Assembly (NCBI GenBank): GCA_905221615.1
Contig: CAJNDT010000326.1
Span: forward strand, 1 to 64,000
Source of the DNA: Symbiodinium sp. CCMP2592
Lineage: Eukaryota; Sar; Dinophyceae; Suessiales; Symbiodiniaceae
Length of the DNA stretch: 64,000 nt
Reading direction: 5' to 3'
The notes below the pieces were generated by a model. That model did no database searches, had not been told where the DNA came from, and worked only from the letters and a program-made list of their open reading frames with translations. Shown piece after piece: positions 10,944 through 23,077 of the stretch (position 1 is the first letter of the stretch; each line of letters begins with the position of its first letter). The translations under genes and the position numbers were made by a program.

Positions 10944-11790
10944 AACTATACAGAAAGAATCAAACTTATTGGTTGTTTTTGTTTTCTTGCTCTCTCTATA
11001 TATATGTATAAATATATATATATATATATACACACACATATATGTTTATATCTATCTATATATATATATATATGTGTTTCTTGTTTCTGTGTATAGGCTG
11101 CATACATGTATATGTGTCTATATGTACGTATGTGTGTGTGTATATATACACATACATACATATATTTGTTTCATTATACACACCTATATATCCAGTTACA
11201 TACAATCACTGTGCTTATATATATATATATATAAGCAAACGTATAGATGGTGATAAAGCCACATGGCTAGCCACTAGGTTTTTTTCTTTCCATATAGAGT
11301 CTTCTACATAATATATAATTACTTAGATATCTATATATATATATATATGTGTGTATCTGTCTGTTTATCTACATATGTACATATTTATACATACATACAT
11401 TCATTTAATTGAAGTATATAACTTATATATATATATATATATACATTCTTTCTGTTGGCTAGCCAAGAAAGCTGGATACTGTATATGTTTGACATGGTAT
11501 CTGTACATGGGTGTGTGTGTGTCTTTTCTTCTTCATCTAAACTCTCACGAACTTCATGTTGTTTTGGCAGAAATCCAGACAACTTTGGCTTGCATGATGT
11601 CTCCTTCCAGAATCAACAATCGCTGTGTTCTATATTCTGTACTGTTTTCTGTTGTTGTCCATACATAAAGAGACACAGACATATATTTTATGTGTATATA
11701 CATATATAGATATGCATATCTGTCTTTACATATACATGTCTTCTGTGTGTCCTAATGTATCTATAGGATGTGCCTTTCAACGTGCCGCTA
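10944..11790. repeat. TA/CA-rich microsatellite spacer
   Basis: Long broken (TA)n, TATG, TACA and CACACA runs (10995-11090, 11215-11232, 11328-11350, 11428-11445, 11680-11760). No supported coding region. Confidence 0.75.
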
Positions 11791-11878
11791 TAGATTGCTT
11801 GAGATGTGCTTTCTCTGCCATCCTCGCAGCCACCTTGGCCTGCTTCCCAATTTGTTTTAGGACCACACTTGTGCCGCC

Positions 11879-13528
11879 ATGTCCCAAGTGTGGAGCATTT
11901 CTGACTTTTTGTCTGAACTTCGCCATCTGGGCCAGCTCACTAAGTTGCGGCCAGGGAGCCTGGTCGTCACTACCATGGCGACCACATTCGTGGAAAGGAT
12001 CCGTGCGGCCAAGAATTGGACATCGGCAGGCATCATCCAATTGATCGGTGAAGTCCAAAGCATGGAGCTGCCAGATGCCATAAAGGAGAGCATCCAGGAG
12101 GCCGTTGAGACATGCCAGACCAACGAAGCCTCCCACATCAAGCTCTCCAGTTGCGGCCAGAAGATAGCCCATGTGCCAGCATACTTGACCACGGCGGATT
12201 GGCAGGCTCTCGAATCTGCCGTATCCAAGGATGACCAGATGTCTGTCATGGCCAAAAGGCTCCGAGCAATGGGCCTTACCTCCCTGAAGGAGAACACGGT
12301 GCACCAGGTGCTCGCCACCCTGCTCTACGTCAACCACAGCCGAGGCCAACCACAGATGCAGCCGAGTGCCATACATTCCATGGTAGACGACTTCCAGGCC
12401 ATATTCCACGGCACGGCCAAGATTGAGGCTGTGCCCAAACTGGCCACTTACTCGGAGGATCCTCTCCAGAATGGCGAGGCCTGGCTGAGCCAAGCATACA
12501 CGAATGGCTGCAGTCCAGCCAATAAAAAGCTTCCTCTGCATGCTTGGTACAGGAAGGTGCCCATGAGGAAGAACCATCATTTGCTGGTTGGCTATCATGT
12601 GCCGGCGGAGTCCAACAAGGCACATGGAAGCCATGACCATCTGGCCAAAGCTGCCCAAATGCTCTCCCAATTGGCAGAACGGTGGGCTTCACCACCTGCA
12701 GAGCCAGAGATTAAACTCTTGCAGCCTCGCCAGGACCGGCTGGCTCTGCAGAACCTGCCAACACCGCAGCAGCAACCATCGCAGCTTGCACTTCTGCCGG
12801 TGCAGAACGAGCAGAACCAAGCGGTGCAGCAGCAGCCGCTGCAGCAGCAGCAGCCGCTGCAGCAGCAGCAGCCGTTGCAGCAGCCAGTGCAGCTGCAGCA
12901 GCCCTCGCAGCAGCCACTGCAACTGCAGCAGCCCTCGCCCCAGCCACTGCAGCTGCAGCAGCCGTCGCAGCAAACAGCACTGCAGCAGACTTCTGCTACG
13001 GCCCATGATGAGGCGGGCAGCCAAGCAGCAGTGCCGCCGGATCCCATGCTCGCCACAGCCGAGCCAGACATGTGTACGGAGAAGCCCTGCAATTCCAAGC
13101 CAAAGACTTTGCAGGAGTTTGAGGACCAGCACTTCGAGGAACTCAGGAAGAGGAAGCTTGAGGCCAAAGAGAAGGCCGTGCCAAAGGCAAAAGCCAAAGC
13201 GAAGGCCAAAGCCAAGGCCAAGGCCAATCCCAAGGCCAAGGCCAATCCCAAGGCTAAGGCCAATCCCAAGGCTAAGGCCAATCCCAAGGCTAAGGCCAAG
13301 GCCAAGGCCACCCCCAAGGCAAAGGCGAACCAAGCGAAGCCAGTGGCCAAGAACCAGGACCACCTGCCGCCGCACAAGCGGGATCCACCGATTTTCGGGT
13401 GCCCCAAATGCCGAGGGAATCCAAGCGGTTGTGGGCAGTGCCTGAGCCCAACGTACACAGGCCTGCGGCTCCCAGGCCGAGAAGCCTATCGGGCCCATAT
13501 GGCCCGAAAGGCCAGGATGGCCAAGTGA
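11879..13528 (+). CDS. Transposon cargo gene 7, Gln- and Lys/Ala-rich protein with C-terminal cysteine motif
   Basis: A 549-residue ORF. The start is set at 11879 (gccATGT); an alternative ATG is at 11975. Residues 1-280 look globular (for example IIQLIGEVQSMELPDAIKES). About 300-370 is Gln-rich with LQQP repeats. About 430-490 is a Lys-Ala repeat with a KANP period encoded at about 13190-13320. The C-terminus (about 510-530) has C-x2-C ... C-x2-C (FGCPKCRGNPSGCGQC). I recall this last motif as recurrent in dinoflagellate proteins. The Lys-Ala tract suggests nucleic-acid binding. It is intact, unlike some neighbours, and lies immediately upstream of the transposase-like gene. Confidence 0.6.
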   Translation: MSQVWSISDFLSELRHLGQLTKLRPGSLVVTTMATTFVERIRAAKNWTSAGIIQLIGEVQSMELPDAIKESIQEAVETCQTNEASHIKLSSCGQKIAHVPAYLTTADWQALESAVSKDDQMSVMAKRLRAMGLTSLKENTVHQVLATLLYVNHSRGQPQMQPSAIHSMVDDFQAIFHGTAKIEAVPKLATYSEDPLQNGEAWLSQAYTNGCSPANKKLPLHAWYRKVPMRKNHHLLVGYHVPAESNKAHGSHDHLAKAAQMLSQLAERWASPPAEPEIKLLQPRQDRLALQNLPTPQQQPSQLALLPVQNEQNQAVQQQPLQQQQPLQQQQPLQQPVQLQQPSQQPLQLQQPSPQPLQLQQPSQQTALQQTSATAHDEAGSQAAVPPDPMLATAEPDMCTEKPCNSKPKTLQEFEDQHFEELRKRKLEAKEKAVPKAKAKAKAKAKAKANPKAKANPKAKANPKAKANPKAKAKAKATPKAKANQAKPVAKNQDHLPPHKRDPPIFGCPKCRGNPSGCGQCLSPTYTGLRLPGREAYRAHMARKARMAK

Positions 13529-13567
13529 GCTCCAGGGCCATGGCGGGGAGACCTCCCGTGTCACCAT

Positions 13568-13665
13568 AATTGGCCATTTTGGCTGACCAGATCCGTTGGC
13601 TTAACCACGGGCCTTGCATTGGGGCAAAAGTTTCTCGCAAGTTGTTTGCTTTGCATGCAATGCTC

Positions 13666-13705
<40 letters not shown>

Positions 13706-14440
13706 CGTCTCCGTGTAGAGATACACAGACACACACACACACACACACGTATATATATATATATAGAGAAATGGTGTATACAATGGTTTATGTCGCATAT
13801 ATAATAAGGTTCTATTTCTCCAATTACTTTCGCTTTTCATTCAATAACTGAAAAATATATGCCTATATACATGCAATAAATATACATATTTATATGTATA
13901 TATATATACATATGTATATATAGTCTTATTTGCATATATATATATATATATACTTTTATATCTATACATATATATATATATATATATATTTTTCATGTGC
14001 GAGCATGAATTTGACGTCTGTGGACGGTCAATTTCTTCTTGTAGCTGGAATATATGTATTTCTCTTGAGGTATGATACTGCAAGAATCATATATTCCTGA
14101 CAAAGGGCCTCTATATGGCATGCAGGGTTTCTTTTTGGCGACATAGCAATCGGTGAGTGCCCTTTCCATTTCTGTCCTGCCATCTCTGAGAATGCATGAC
14201 TTCTGTCCGTGAAGCTTGTTGCTCCAAACAAGAAGTACCAGCAGAGGCAATGCATGCAGGACTAGTTTGAACATGGTGCCCCGAGCTCCCCTCTGCAAAA
14301 CCGTGCATATATATATATATATATGCTTGTCGATGGAACGTTTCCCGTTGATTACGTGCAGACCAGATGGATGCAGACAGCTCAGATACATCGAAATATC
14401 TTAAAGTATGTGTTTACATATATATATATATATAGAAGTT
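13568..14440. repeat. Spacer with TC, CA and TA microsatellites
   Basis: (TC)n at about 13667-13700, (CA)n at 13728-13748, and (TA)n at 13750-13765, 13890-13990, 14307-14324 and 14418-14433. 14000-14300 is non-repetitive but shows no convincing gene. Confidence 0.75.
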
Positions 14441-14492
14441 CGGATCCATCATTTGTAAACCAAGTAGGCACTGTCCGAAGCCCTGGGTGACC

Positions 14493-16577
14493 ATGGAGCC
14501 TTCCAAAAAGAAAGCCAAACTTCAACACCTTCTGACGTTCAAGGCCAGCCTGCCAGGCCATTCCCAAAGTGCTTTGGCGGGCTTCGTCAAAGCAGCCAAA
14601 GAGCAGGGCCTCCCGGAAGCCAGTTCTTCCAACGACCAGCGAAAGGCACGGCAACAGCTTCTTGAAAGCTGTGATGGCGGCCCCCTGGGACCATTGATCC
14701 AGCAGGCAGAACTGCCCATGAGCGACGGTGCCACAGTGACCATCCATTTTGCCAACCTTCTGGTCTATATCACCAGTCTTTTCGCCATGGGGGGCAGCTT
14801 CCATGATCTGCTCCAAAGGAAGCATGCGGCCAATCCCTCGTCGCTGGACCAGCCCTGGTCCTTGATCTTGTATTGCGACGAGGTGATCCCTGGCAATGTT
14901 CTTGGTCGTGCTGAACGCAAGCTATGGGCCATTTACGCCACATTCCTCCAGCTAGGCCAAGAAGCCATGGGCCACGAAGACATGTGGCTGACCATCAGCC
15001 TAGAAAGATCCACCTTCGTGGCCCAATTGCCAGGTGGCATAGGCCAGGTGTTCGCCAAGATTCTGGAAGCCATCTTTTGCTGCCCCATGGCTGAACCATG
15101 TGGAGGCCTGCTCTTGAAAAGTCCACATGGGCCCATGGGCAACATCCGCCTCCATTTCAATTGGGGTATATGCCTCGCTGATGGGGCTGCCCAGAAGCAG
15201 ATCTGGTCTTCCAAAGGCGACGCTGGTACCCGATTTTGCATGTTATGCGCAAACATCCACTCAGCAGCCACCATGGCTGCAGGCCAGGATGTCATTGACC
15301 ATGCGACGACCAAATACCACCAACTGCGCTTGACAACCGACACTGAGGTCATCCAGTCCTACCATCGTTTGGACCAAAGGCAGCAAACATGCACCAAGGC
15401 GGATTTCCAGCACTGGCAGCAGGCCGCAGGGTGGACGTGGAATGCCCATGCCCTCCTCTTGAACCAGCCGCTGTTGTCCAGAGGCCACATTCGACCAGTG
15501 AGCCAGTTTTGCCACGATTGGATGCATGGGATCTTGCAAGGCACTGGCCCTGTCGTCCTCTTCCAGACAATGGAGACCATTGGCATGGCAATGGGTTTCA
15601 ATGCTTGGGATTCCATGGAAAAGTACATCCAGCTCTGGTCCTGTCCAGGGGCTTCCAAAGCAGGGCACCTGAAAGCTTTGTTTTCCTCCAGGATGGTGAG
15701 CAAACACCAGGCAAGTTATAAGTTTTCCTGCCAGGCCAGCGACCTCTTGAGTATATTCCCCATTGTGCGGCATTATCTCCACACCATGGTTATGCCGGTG
15801 GGCGGCTGCCCCATTAAGGCCTGCGAGGCATTCTTGGCCCATGCAGACCTGCTCGACCAGGTGCACCAAGGAACCATGTATGGGGCCACTACCAGGGCAA
15901 GCCTACTACCAGCTGCTGAGTTGGCCATCCAGAGTTTCGTGGAAGCCAACTTCGGAGTTTCCTTAATAAAGAAGTGGCACTGGCTTCTGCACCTGCCTGA
16001 TTTCTTGGAGAGGTATGGGATGTTGCCAAGCGCTTTCACCACTGAGCGCAAGCACAAAACCATTGCCAAGTATGCCACCAACTTGCAGAAGACCACGGCT
16101 TTCGAAAGCCATTTGATGCAGCAGGTCGTGGCCATGGAGATCACCACTTTGAAGGAGCCAGGTCTGCACCCGGACACCTGCCAGCTGCTGAAGCCAAAGA
16201 AAGCTACCAAGCAGCAAGTCCAAGTCCTCCGCGACTTCGTGGATGGCCCATTGAACGAAGCCATGGTTGCTTCGAGTGCGAAGCTTGCCAAAGGTGGCAC
16301 CATTCATGCCCACGATGTGGTTGTCTTCCAGCAGCAAGACGGACGTTGGGAAGTCGGCCAAGTTTGGTTCCACTTGGAAGTGGGTGCTCAACAGGTCACA
16401 CTTCTCCAGCGGTGGACTCCCACGGTGAACAAAGCATCCCACTCTGCGAAATGCACCATCGCGAACGAGCAAGGCTTCGTTCCCATCGACTCCATCCAGT
16501 ACCCACTGCTGTATAGTAAAGCCTCAGACCAAGAGGCCACGGTGCTCATCCCGTACCAGCTCAACTGCAGGCTGTAA
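14493..16577 (+). CDS. DDE-type transposase-like protein (CACTA/Plavaka/KDZ-like)
   Basis: An uninterrupted 694-residue ORF. The start is at the ATG at 14493 (accATGG), followed by a basic MEPSKKKAK. Residues 126-135 read LILYCDEVIPGN, with D129 as the candidate first catalytic Asp after a hydrophobic strand. FCMLCANIH (about 248) resembles the CxxC insert of large DDE families. CHDWMHGILQGTG carries D342, like the D-x-MH motif of CACTA/Plavaka-type transposases. LPSAFTTERKHK carries E518 as a candidate third residue. The last 100 residues look like a small beta domain (HDVVVFQQQDGRWEVGQVWF). It is the last gene before the right TIR. Assignment rests on motif order and context; a profile search would settle the superfamily. 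Confidence 0.62.
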   Translation: MEPSKKKAKLQHLLTFKASLPGHSQSALAGFVKAAKEQGLPEASSSNDQRKARQQLLESCDGGPLGPLIQQAELPMSDGATVTIHFANLLVYITSLFAMGGSFHDLLQRKHAANPSSLDQPWSLILYCDEVIPGNVLGRAERKLWAIYATFLQLGQEAMGHEDMWLTISLERSTFVAQLPGGIGQVFAKILEAIFCCPMAEPCGGLLLKSPHGPMGNIRLHFNWGICLADGAAQKQIWSSKGDAGTRFCMLCANIHSAATMAAGQDVIDHATTKYHQLRLTTDTEVIQSYHRLDQRQQTCTKADFQHWQQAAGWTWNAHALLLNQPLLSRGHIRPVSQFCHDWMHGILQGTGPVVLFQTMETIGMAMGFNAWDSMEKYIQLWSCPGASKAGHLKALFSSRMVSKHQASYKFSCQASDLLSIFPIVRHYLHTMVMPVGGCPIKACEAFLAHADLLDQVHQGTMYGATTRASLLPAAELAIQSFVEANFGVSLIKKWHWLLHLPDFLERYGMLPSAFTTERKHKTIAKYATNLQKTTAFESHLMQQVVAMEITTLKEPGLHPDTCQLLKPKKATKQQVQVLRDFVDGPLNEAMVASSAKLAKGGTIHAHDVVVFQQQDGRWEVGQVWFHLEVGAQQVTLLQRWTPTVNKASHSAKCTIANEQGFVPIDSIQYPLLYSKASDQEATVLIPYQLNCRL

Positions 16578-16990
16578 AACATCCATGCTTCACCTATTCA
16601 GTGCAGGTTTGGGTTTCGCCCTGATCATCGTGCCTACCTAGAGATTTGGACTTCCAAAGGGGGGTTTAGGGTTCGTTTTCATGCATGGTTTCTATAAGCT
16701 TTCAGCTGATGCCTTTCTCATTCTTGTTTTAAAAGGCCCTCTTGCTCACAAGATATCCATGACACCGCCTATATATGGCCAGCTACATATGACATATAAC
16801 CCATGTGAAAGCCTATATGGCCAGCCGATTTCCACATAGCTCCCATACTTCATGGCTGTTCCATCCCATACATTTAGTGTAAGTCTTTGCCACGAAAGCC
16901 ACACCCAAAAACAGAGTTATAACTAGTTAGCTAACTCCACCTAACTAGTTATAAAAAATTACTTAACTCATGTTAACCAAGATAACTAGC
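16578..16990. other. Right subterminal region of the transposon, non-coding
   Basis: Contains TATATGGCCAGC words (16770-16830), the palindrome TAACTAGTTA twice (16920-16929, 16942-16951) and a near copy at 16983. No coding potential. Confidence 0.5.
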
Positions 16991-17013
16991 TATAACACAG
17001 CGAGGATTCCAAG
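16991..17013 (-). repeat. Right terminal inverted repeat
   Basis: Perfect 23-base inverted copy of 831-853, ending GCGAGGATTCCAAG on the plus strand. Confidence 0.85.
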
Positions 17014-20000
17014 CAAGCAACAATCGACCACGCAAACGTTCTAATTTTTGTATATTTTTGTGAGTTCTAGCTTCGACGCAGCCGTCGGATTTCATCCCCG
17101 TTGCCATCAGATAACAACAGCCAACGCGTGCGATCTAAGCGCGCTCCATGATGCGGTCGCTGTTACCCCTGCAACGGTTTCGATCGAGCTTCCAATAAAC
17201 GTAATGTGTGTTCGCTGATCCATGGTCTCGCTGGCTTGAAAGATGAAAAAGGCAAGCATCGCTGAGCCATGTTGGTATATCGTCCGTCTGCGGACAAACT
17301 CCCGGACTTGAGACGATGCATTTCGTCCACGACTGTGCAGCGGACGGAAGAAGGTGTGTGGAGAAAAACACACATATACGCCAGCGCTTCAATGTGGTTC
17401 GGTGCAGCTACAAATAGTGCTGTTTTGCTACAACAGTCCTTGCCCACGGCTACAGTGGCACGCGGCCGGGCCAACCTTGGCAGAGTAATTAGCTACGACT
17501 AAATGTGGAAGGCACGCATGCCAGTTCATGAAAACCAATGCTGCCGCGGGCAACACGAACCACCCGGTGCATCAGTTCTCTCCTCAATCTCCGCATTTGC
17601 TACGCCATATCATGTCCTTGGCGCACTCCAACGTCCCTCATTAACGGCCCTGCAACGTCACATGGCCGTAGTCAGGCCGTAGTTTGCCTTGTGATTTTGC
17701 TGGGCTGAAGCCGTCGTGTTGTATTTCACCGGGGCTTCTGCCTGTGGGATGTGGTGAATGTGCAAGAACCAGTGCGCTTGGAGCCACATGCTCAGGGATT
17801 ACGTTGCAAATTATGATGGGCCGGCCCGCTTACACGCGGGAGAAGCTCCGCGACAAGTACTTGTTGTTTAGTTGTCCAGAATTCTGTTGGCACTTGGTCG
17901 GTCCCTGTCGCTTTGTTGCGCGAACGTGAGGCTGCTGCATCTCCTCATCATTGAACGGCCCCGCGTCAACTGGTAGAGCCAAGCCAATTGGATGATCATT
18001 GAAATGGCACGAACGGCCCATTGTACGTCCGGAAAATGTTTTGCCAATGACTCTGCATGAAGTAACTTTCCACGACGTGCCGTCATCATCGCGCAAGTCC
18101 ACATTCGGCTGCGAATCCTCTGCGTAGCTGTCCAATCATAAGTGGTCCAGCCAGCCACTCCGGCCCGCAGCAACGGAACGGCTGATTTGTTTGGATAGAT
18201 CACGCTCCACAGAACCATCCTTTGATAACCATGCATCATCTCGTCGTTGCAAAAGAGATTAATTTCCGCTTGAAACCCAGAGCCGCTTGGCAATATGCAA
18301 GCGATTGCGCGGGTTGCGGCAAACATATATCAGCGGCGTGCTGAAAACCCCATGCCTTACAGGTCGGTATGGTCCGTGCTGGAAACACGCTGGCAGCCGC
18401 AGCCGCATCTGCACTCGGGCTTTCAGCCATGTCCAACCAACGCTCGTTGTGTGTTCAGGTGGTCGGGCTGCTTGTGTCTCTTGGTTCGCGCACTATTTTG
18501 CAACCCCCCGAAAACGCGCGATCCCCGCAGCACGGGCGACTGCGTTCCGGCGGTTCGTGCGTGCGCACGTCAGCCAAAAGCTCGTGCAAAGCGGGTTTCC
18601 CCTCCACCGCTGCACTCGTTGGCGGGTGCAGCAAAAACGCACACTGGCGCAAGCAAACAAACGAAGTCGTCGGCTTCAGATGCTTCAGGTGCCCAAGTCC
18701 CCAACTTCGAGGCCGAAATCGGATTGACTACACGGCACCGGCGTGCCGTGCTGAGCTCCGGGGCATGGTCGATCCAGCGCGGGCATGGGCCGTCCCAGAG
18801 CTCCCCGTCACACCCGACTGGGCTAACGAGGGTGGCGTCAACCGCGAAGCTGTGTCCTCATTGTCCATGCCAACGGTCGCAACCTATGACCCATGGCAAC
18901 AACAACTTTTTAGTTGTTGTTTAAATTTTTCTTTTGGCATACGCACCTTGTCGAAGAGTATCGAACAGTGACGCGGTCCCAGTGCACGTGAAGGTTGCGG
19001 CCTACGGGCTGGTTCGGTTGTTCGATGTTGTTCGTTTCAGGGCGCCGGCAGGCGGCGAGCGACCAGCGGAGGGCCGCTTCGGACTTCGGCAAGGACTTCG
19101 TGGAGCCCGGCTGCGGGTCCCCGTTCCGCGCGACAGGACGCACGAGCATAGCGTCAAGCGCGAGCTGCACCCCGTGCCAGAACGGCAGGCCGTTTTTGCG
19201 ACGACTTCAACGCACCGCGCGTCGCTGACAGGAACATCAATGTCCAATTTCAGCGAGCCGGACGTTGCGGGCAATTCGCGCGCTGCTTTCCCGGCAGACG
19301 CGGGCGACCGCATGCTCGAGCGGAAGGGCTCGGGACACCAACACTCCGGATGTGGCACAAGCGGAGCGGTGGTTACCGAGCGGGTCGAAGCGGCCCCGGC
19401 AACGGCAAGCGCGCGGCGCGAGGGGTAGTGGCAAACGAAGCCGTTACAGAAGGAGCACTCGGAGGTCGGGTGTCAGGGTGACAGCGGCTGACGTCGGGAG
19501 GACAGTGAGGGCACGGGTTGACTGGGGTCCAGCTTCTGAAAGCAGCAGCACTCAACTTCGTTCCACCGTGCCTAGCGCAGGAGAACATCACAGTTCATGT
19601 CGGCGAAACCCACATTGAGCGCAACCCGCACTCCAGCTTCGCGGAACTTCGCGGCAAACTTTCGCAGGTACAAAAACAGGCAGTGTATAGTCATCGACAT
19701 GGAAATATGTGGAAATCGGGCATGTGTCTGCAAGATCGGCCACACCATGCTACACCCGACGACACATGACGGCCTCGGCTTCTGTTCAGTCACAGCAGAC
19801 CGGCTTGCAGCACACTCGGCATCTTGTGCCACACGCTCCCCATGCTGCAGGCGCGGGCGCCGGCCGCGGCTGCTGGGATGCTGCAACCCGTTTCCGGATC
19901 AAACGCATCCAATCGCCGTTGCACAGCAATCACCAGCTTACTTCCGTCACAAAGCCACGCCGCATCACAGTGGGATGTACTCCAAATTGCTGTGTTGGCT

Positions 20001-22100
20001 CCCCGACAGCGACGAAGCCGTGATGACGAACGCGTGCTGGGGGCATTTTCCACTGTTATCCAGCATGCGAGGCCACTAATCGGCCGACATGGAGCGCTTC
20101 GATGGCGGCCGGAGGGGCGGGCATGGCAGGCTTGCACCAGTTGCTCAGCGGCGGCGTGCATGAGATTTTTTTCATTACCGATAAGAACACTTAAAGATAC
20201 GTGCTAGTAGATGCTCGTTCGTCATTCCGGAACGTCCGGACACGGTGCCATGCCTGGCGCTGCAGACGGCGATGAAGAAAAGATGCGCTGGCAGCTCCCA
20301 GCTGCGTTCCGTATGAAAATCTACAATGTGTGTTGATGGGCGCGTCAGGCGGGGACGGGCGGTGTGCAGGGTCTTGAAGCCTTGAGTTCCGCCAATGTCG
20401 TTTCATGATCTTGCAACTAGCTATTAACTAGCTAAGCGCACGCCCAGCCGCAGATAACTTACCGAGCTGGACGAGGGCAGTAGCACGCGCGGCCCACGTC
20501 GCCTTCGCGTCGTGCGCAGCGCTCTGGTGTGCTGTGGTGTTGGTGGGGCCCCGCTCCCGCTGCGAGAAGTGTACTGGTCATGCCTCCCGCAGGAAGAGCG
20601 TGACGCGAGCAACACATGGTTCCGGTACAGAAGCATGCGAGGGGCAAGCACTGGGCAAGCACAAAAAGGTTCCAACCACGTATTTTGTGGTCAGGTGGTG
20701 CTTGGTCCGCAGCAAGTGGCAGGCCAGCCCACAAATCGAGGCGCGTTGCCCCTCGGACCCTCGCAGGAACAGTCTGCAACGTAAAAGCTCGATTTCGCAT
20801 TTCAGTGTGGAGCGAGATCTCGCCCAGCGAGGCCAGGCCACGTTGGAAGCTTGCATCAGCTGCTATCAGCAGCTCGCCGTTGGGCTACAAGTTGCTGCAA
20901 CACCGCTTGCTCCTAGGGGCCTCGGTTGGCGCTCATCAGTGGCTGCGTGAGGACCTCGTCCAGTAACCTCCTTCACGTCCTCCAGCCCGGCCCGTGGCTC
21001 GGGCACTGCGCTCTGCAATGGTATGCGCCCGCTCGTCCTCGTCCCGATCCGGGGCTTCAGCATCGAGTGCAGTCACCTCTTCACGACCATGCTCGTTGAG
21101 AGCAGGAGCATCGGGAGTGGGTGCTTAAGGCTGTGGGGGACTCTGCCGGGGCTCGGCCGCGTGCAGCAGCGACGGCAGAGCCGGGTTGCAGAGGCAGGCT
21201 TTGGGCGTCGACGGGCTGGGCGCGCTATGAGGCGAGCCAGACTAACTACGGGCCGCCGGACCAACGAGGAGAGTTAGCAGCGCTTCCTGCAGTGGTGCCG
21301 CGATGTAGTGGCCTTCCTGCGCGACCGCAATCGCAACAATGCGATCAGGCATGGCCCCGAAACCCATAACAGTGGTGTGTGAGACAAGTTCAGACAGAAG
21401 AAACTCAGCCACCAACATCCCTTCTTAGAACCCAAAATCGAGACCGGCATCTTGAACAACGAGGCACGAGTTGCCCCAGAGGGCGCCACCGTGGGGGTTC
21501 GATGCTTCCAATGGTTTCTACGACTTGCTGTTGTCTTGATCATGACACGGTGATATTCTCCATGGCCTCAGCGTCTATGCAAGGAACGAAACTCGCAACG
21601 ACTGTTAAACATTGCCCCGCGTCTGTCATACTTTAGTGCAGCGCCTCAACGTGACCACACAAAGTTGCGCAGCAGGCTTGCATCAAACAACATCTTCCAA
21701 ATGCTGCATCCGCCCCGCGCGCTTGTGCGCTCTAGTGCACTCTGCATGGGCGGGGTGACGGTGAGCTGAGTGCGATTGAGTTCTTGCTGTGGCATCATCC
21801 CAGGCAGCTAGGTTCTGCTCTTTTTTGCGGAAGCCACTACATCGTCCCACTGAAGTCGGCCGGAGCGCCATAAACCTACAGGACAAGCTTCGCAATCGCG
21901 ATGCTCGCAAAGCAGGAGATGTCTCCTCAAACACGGCCTGACCTGATCCTGGTATTCAGGACCTCAGACCTCCCTTGATGCATAAGCTCGCACACGGACA
22001 TTCTGATGTCTTTGTACATAGCAAGATGCGGTGTCATTGACATCGCAATCTCGCCCGAAGCCTGTAACCCCACACCCAGAATCAGAACCATCGTAAACCT
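17014..22100. other. GC-rich region without a supported gene
   Basis: Open frames exist on both strands, but none shows a recognised domain or sustained protein-like composition. Short coding-like pieces appear on the minus strand at about 17200-17470 and 17850-18330. They are too broken to call. Possibly eroded gene DNA. Confidence 0.5.
19879..19966 (-). pseudogene. Possible beta-propeller-like fragment
   Basis: The minus frame here reads DAAWLCDGSKLVIAVQRRLD followed by AFDPETG, a pattern reminiscent of one propeller blade. Neighbouring frames are interrupted and no further blades were identified. Weak. Confidence 0.18.
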
Positions 22101-22299
22101 CGTATGCACCTACCCTAAACCCTAAAACACTAAAAGGCCTCAATGCCATCGCCCCCCCAGCCGAGTGTTGCCCATCCGACCACCGCGTGTCTGCGGCCGC
22201 CCCGCCTGGAGGAGGGTGCTTTGCCGCAGCTCTTCCAGCGACTTCTCAAGCCGCACCAGCCTGAAAGCCAAACACTGGTTTGTGACGAGATATCTATGC

Positions 22300-22665
22300 C
22301 CAAACATCCATGTCTACAGTACCTATCTATCTCTCCATCCTCTCTATCCCGCATGATCTCCGTCTATCGATCGATCTATCTGCCTATACATGCATACATG
22401 CATGCATAATTACATACATACATGCATGCAGGCAGACAGAGACGGACGGACGGACAGACAGAAAGACAGGCATGCGTGCAGATCTTTAGACCGGAACGGT
22501 AGGTCTCTACGTACTGCGGAAGAGGACTGAAAGTGACTGGGACTGCCAGCTTAAAGACATACTGTACTACATCATTGCCCTACCTAAAACCGTCATAAGC
22601 CCTAAAACCCAATAAACCCTAAACCGCACGCAAAGCTTTGCACGCACACACACACACACACACAC
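22300..22665. repeat. TATC/GACA microsatellites, dispersed repeat and CA tract
   Basis: TATC and CATGCATACATG words at 22310-22430, and GACGGACGGACAGACAG at 22440-22470. A dispersed repeat containing ACATCATTGCCCTACCTAAA and CGTCATAAGCCCTAAAA lies at about 22553-22608 and shares its sequence with 41068-41128. Telomere-like CCCTAAA follows at 22600-22623, and (CA)n at 22645-22664. Confidence 0.7.
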
Positions 22666-23077
22666 CTCTCGGCCATGTCTTCCACCATCTGCGCTTGCTC
22701 CGCTTCACCGGAGATGCCGTATTGCTTGCTTGTCGGTGCACACCACCAAAGGTAGCTACGACTGCAGACATCTTCGTTAGTCCATGGCCGCTCCAGCAGC
22801 AGTCCGTTGAACCTGGGACGTGTTTCTGCATGGCAAAAGGATATTTGTGTTCCTAGTCTGCATGGTCCCGAAATGCTCGGCTCGATTACTACAAGAATTA
22901 CTCCCATCACCTTCTGGCCTTCCAATTTAGAGTCTCCTCTCTTGTCCCGATAATTTAAAAGTCCGCAATTCTACACGGTCCAGCTCGTGCGTTCGGGTTC
23001 GGGCTGCCTGGCATTGGGCTTTGAAAAACGAAATCTGGATGTAGTTTAAGAAAAACCATCATACGGGCCAAGAAGAA

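Noticed and set aside
12595-13567. Long minus-strand ORFs opposite the gene at 11879-13528
   Set aside because: They are Leu/Ala/Gly-rich complements of the Lys-Ala and Gln repeats on the plus strand, so they are shadows.
13573-13584. Relict dinoflagellate spliced-leader sequence (GCCATTTTGGCT)
   Set aside because: Only 12 bases match the spliced leader, and the site is 45 bases after a stop codon rather than before a gene. A similar 10-base match at about 25879 is also unconvincing.
18295-18971. Overlapping 200-residue plus-strand ORFs
   Set aside because: Three frames are open at once in GC-rich DNA, and none shows a motif or believable composition.
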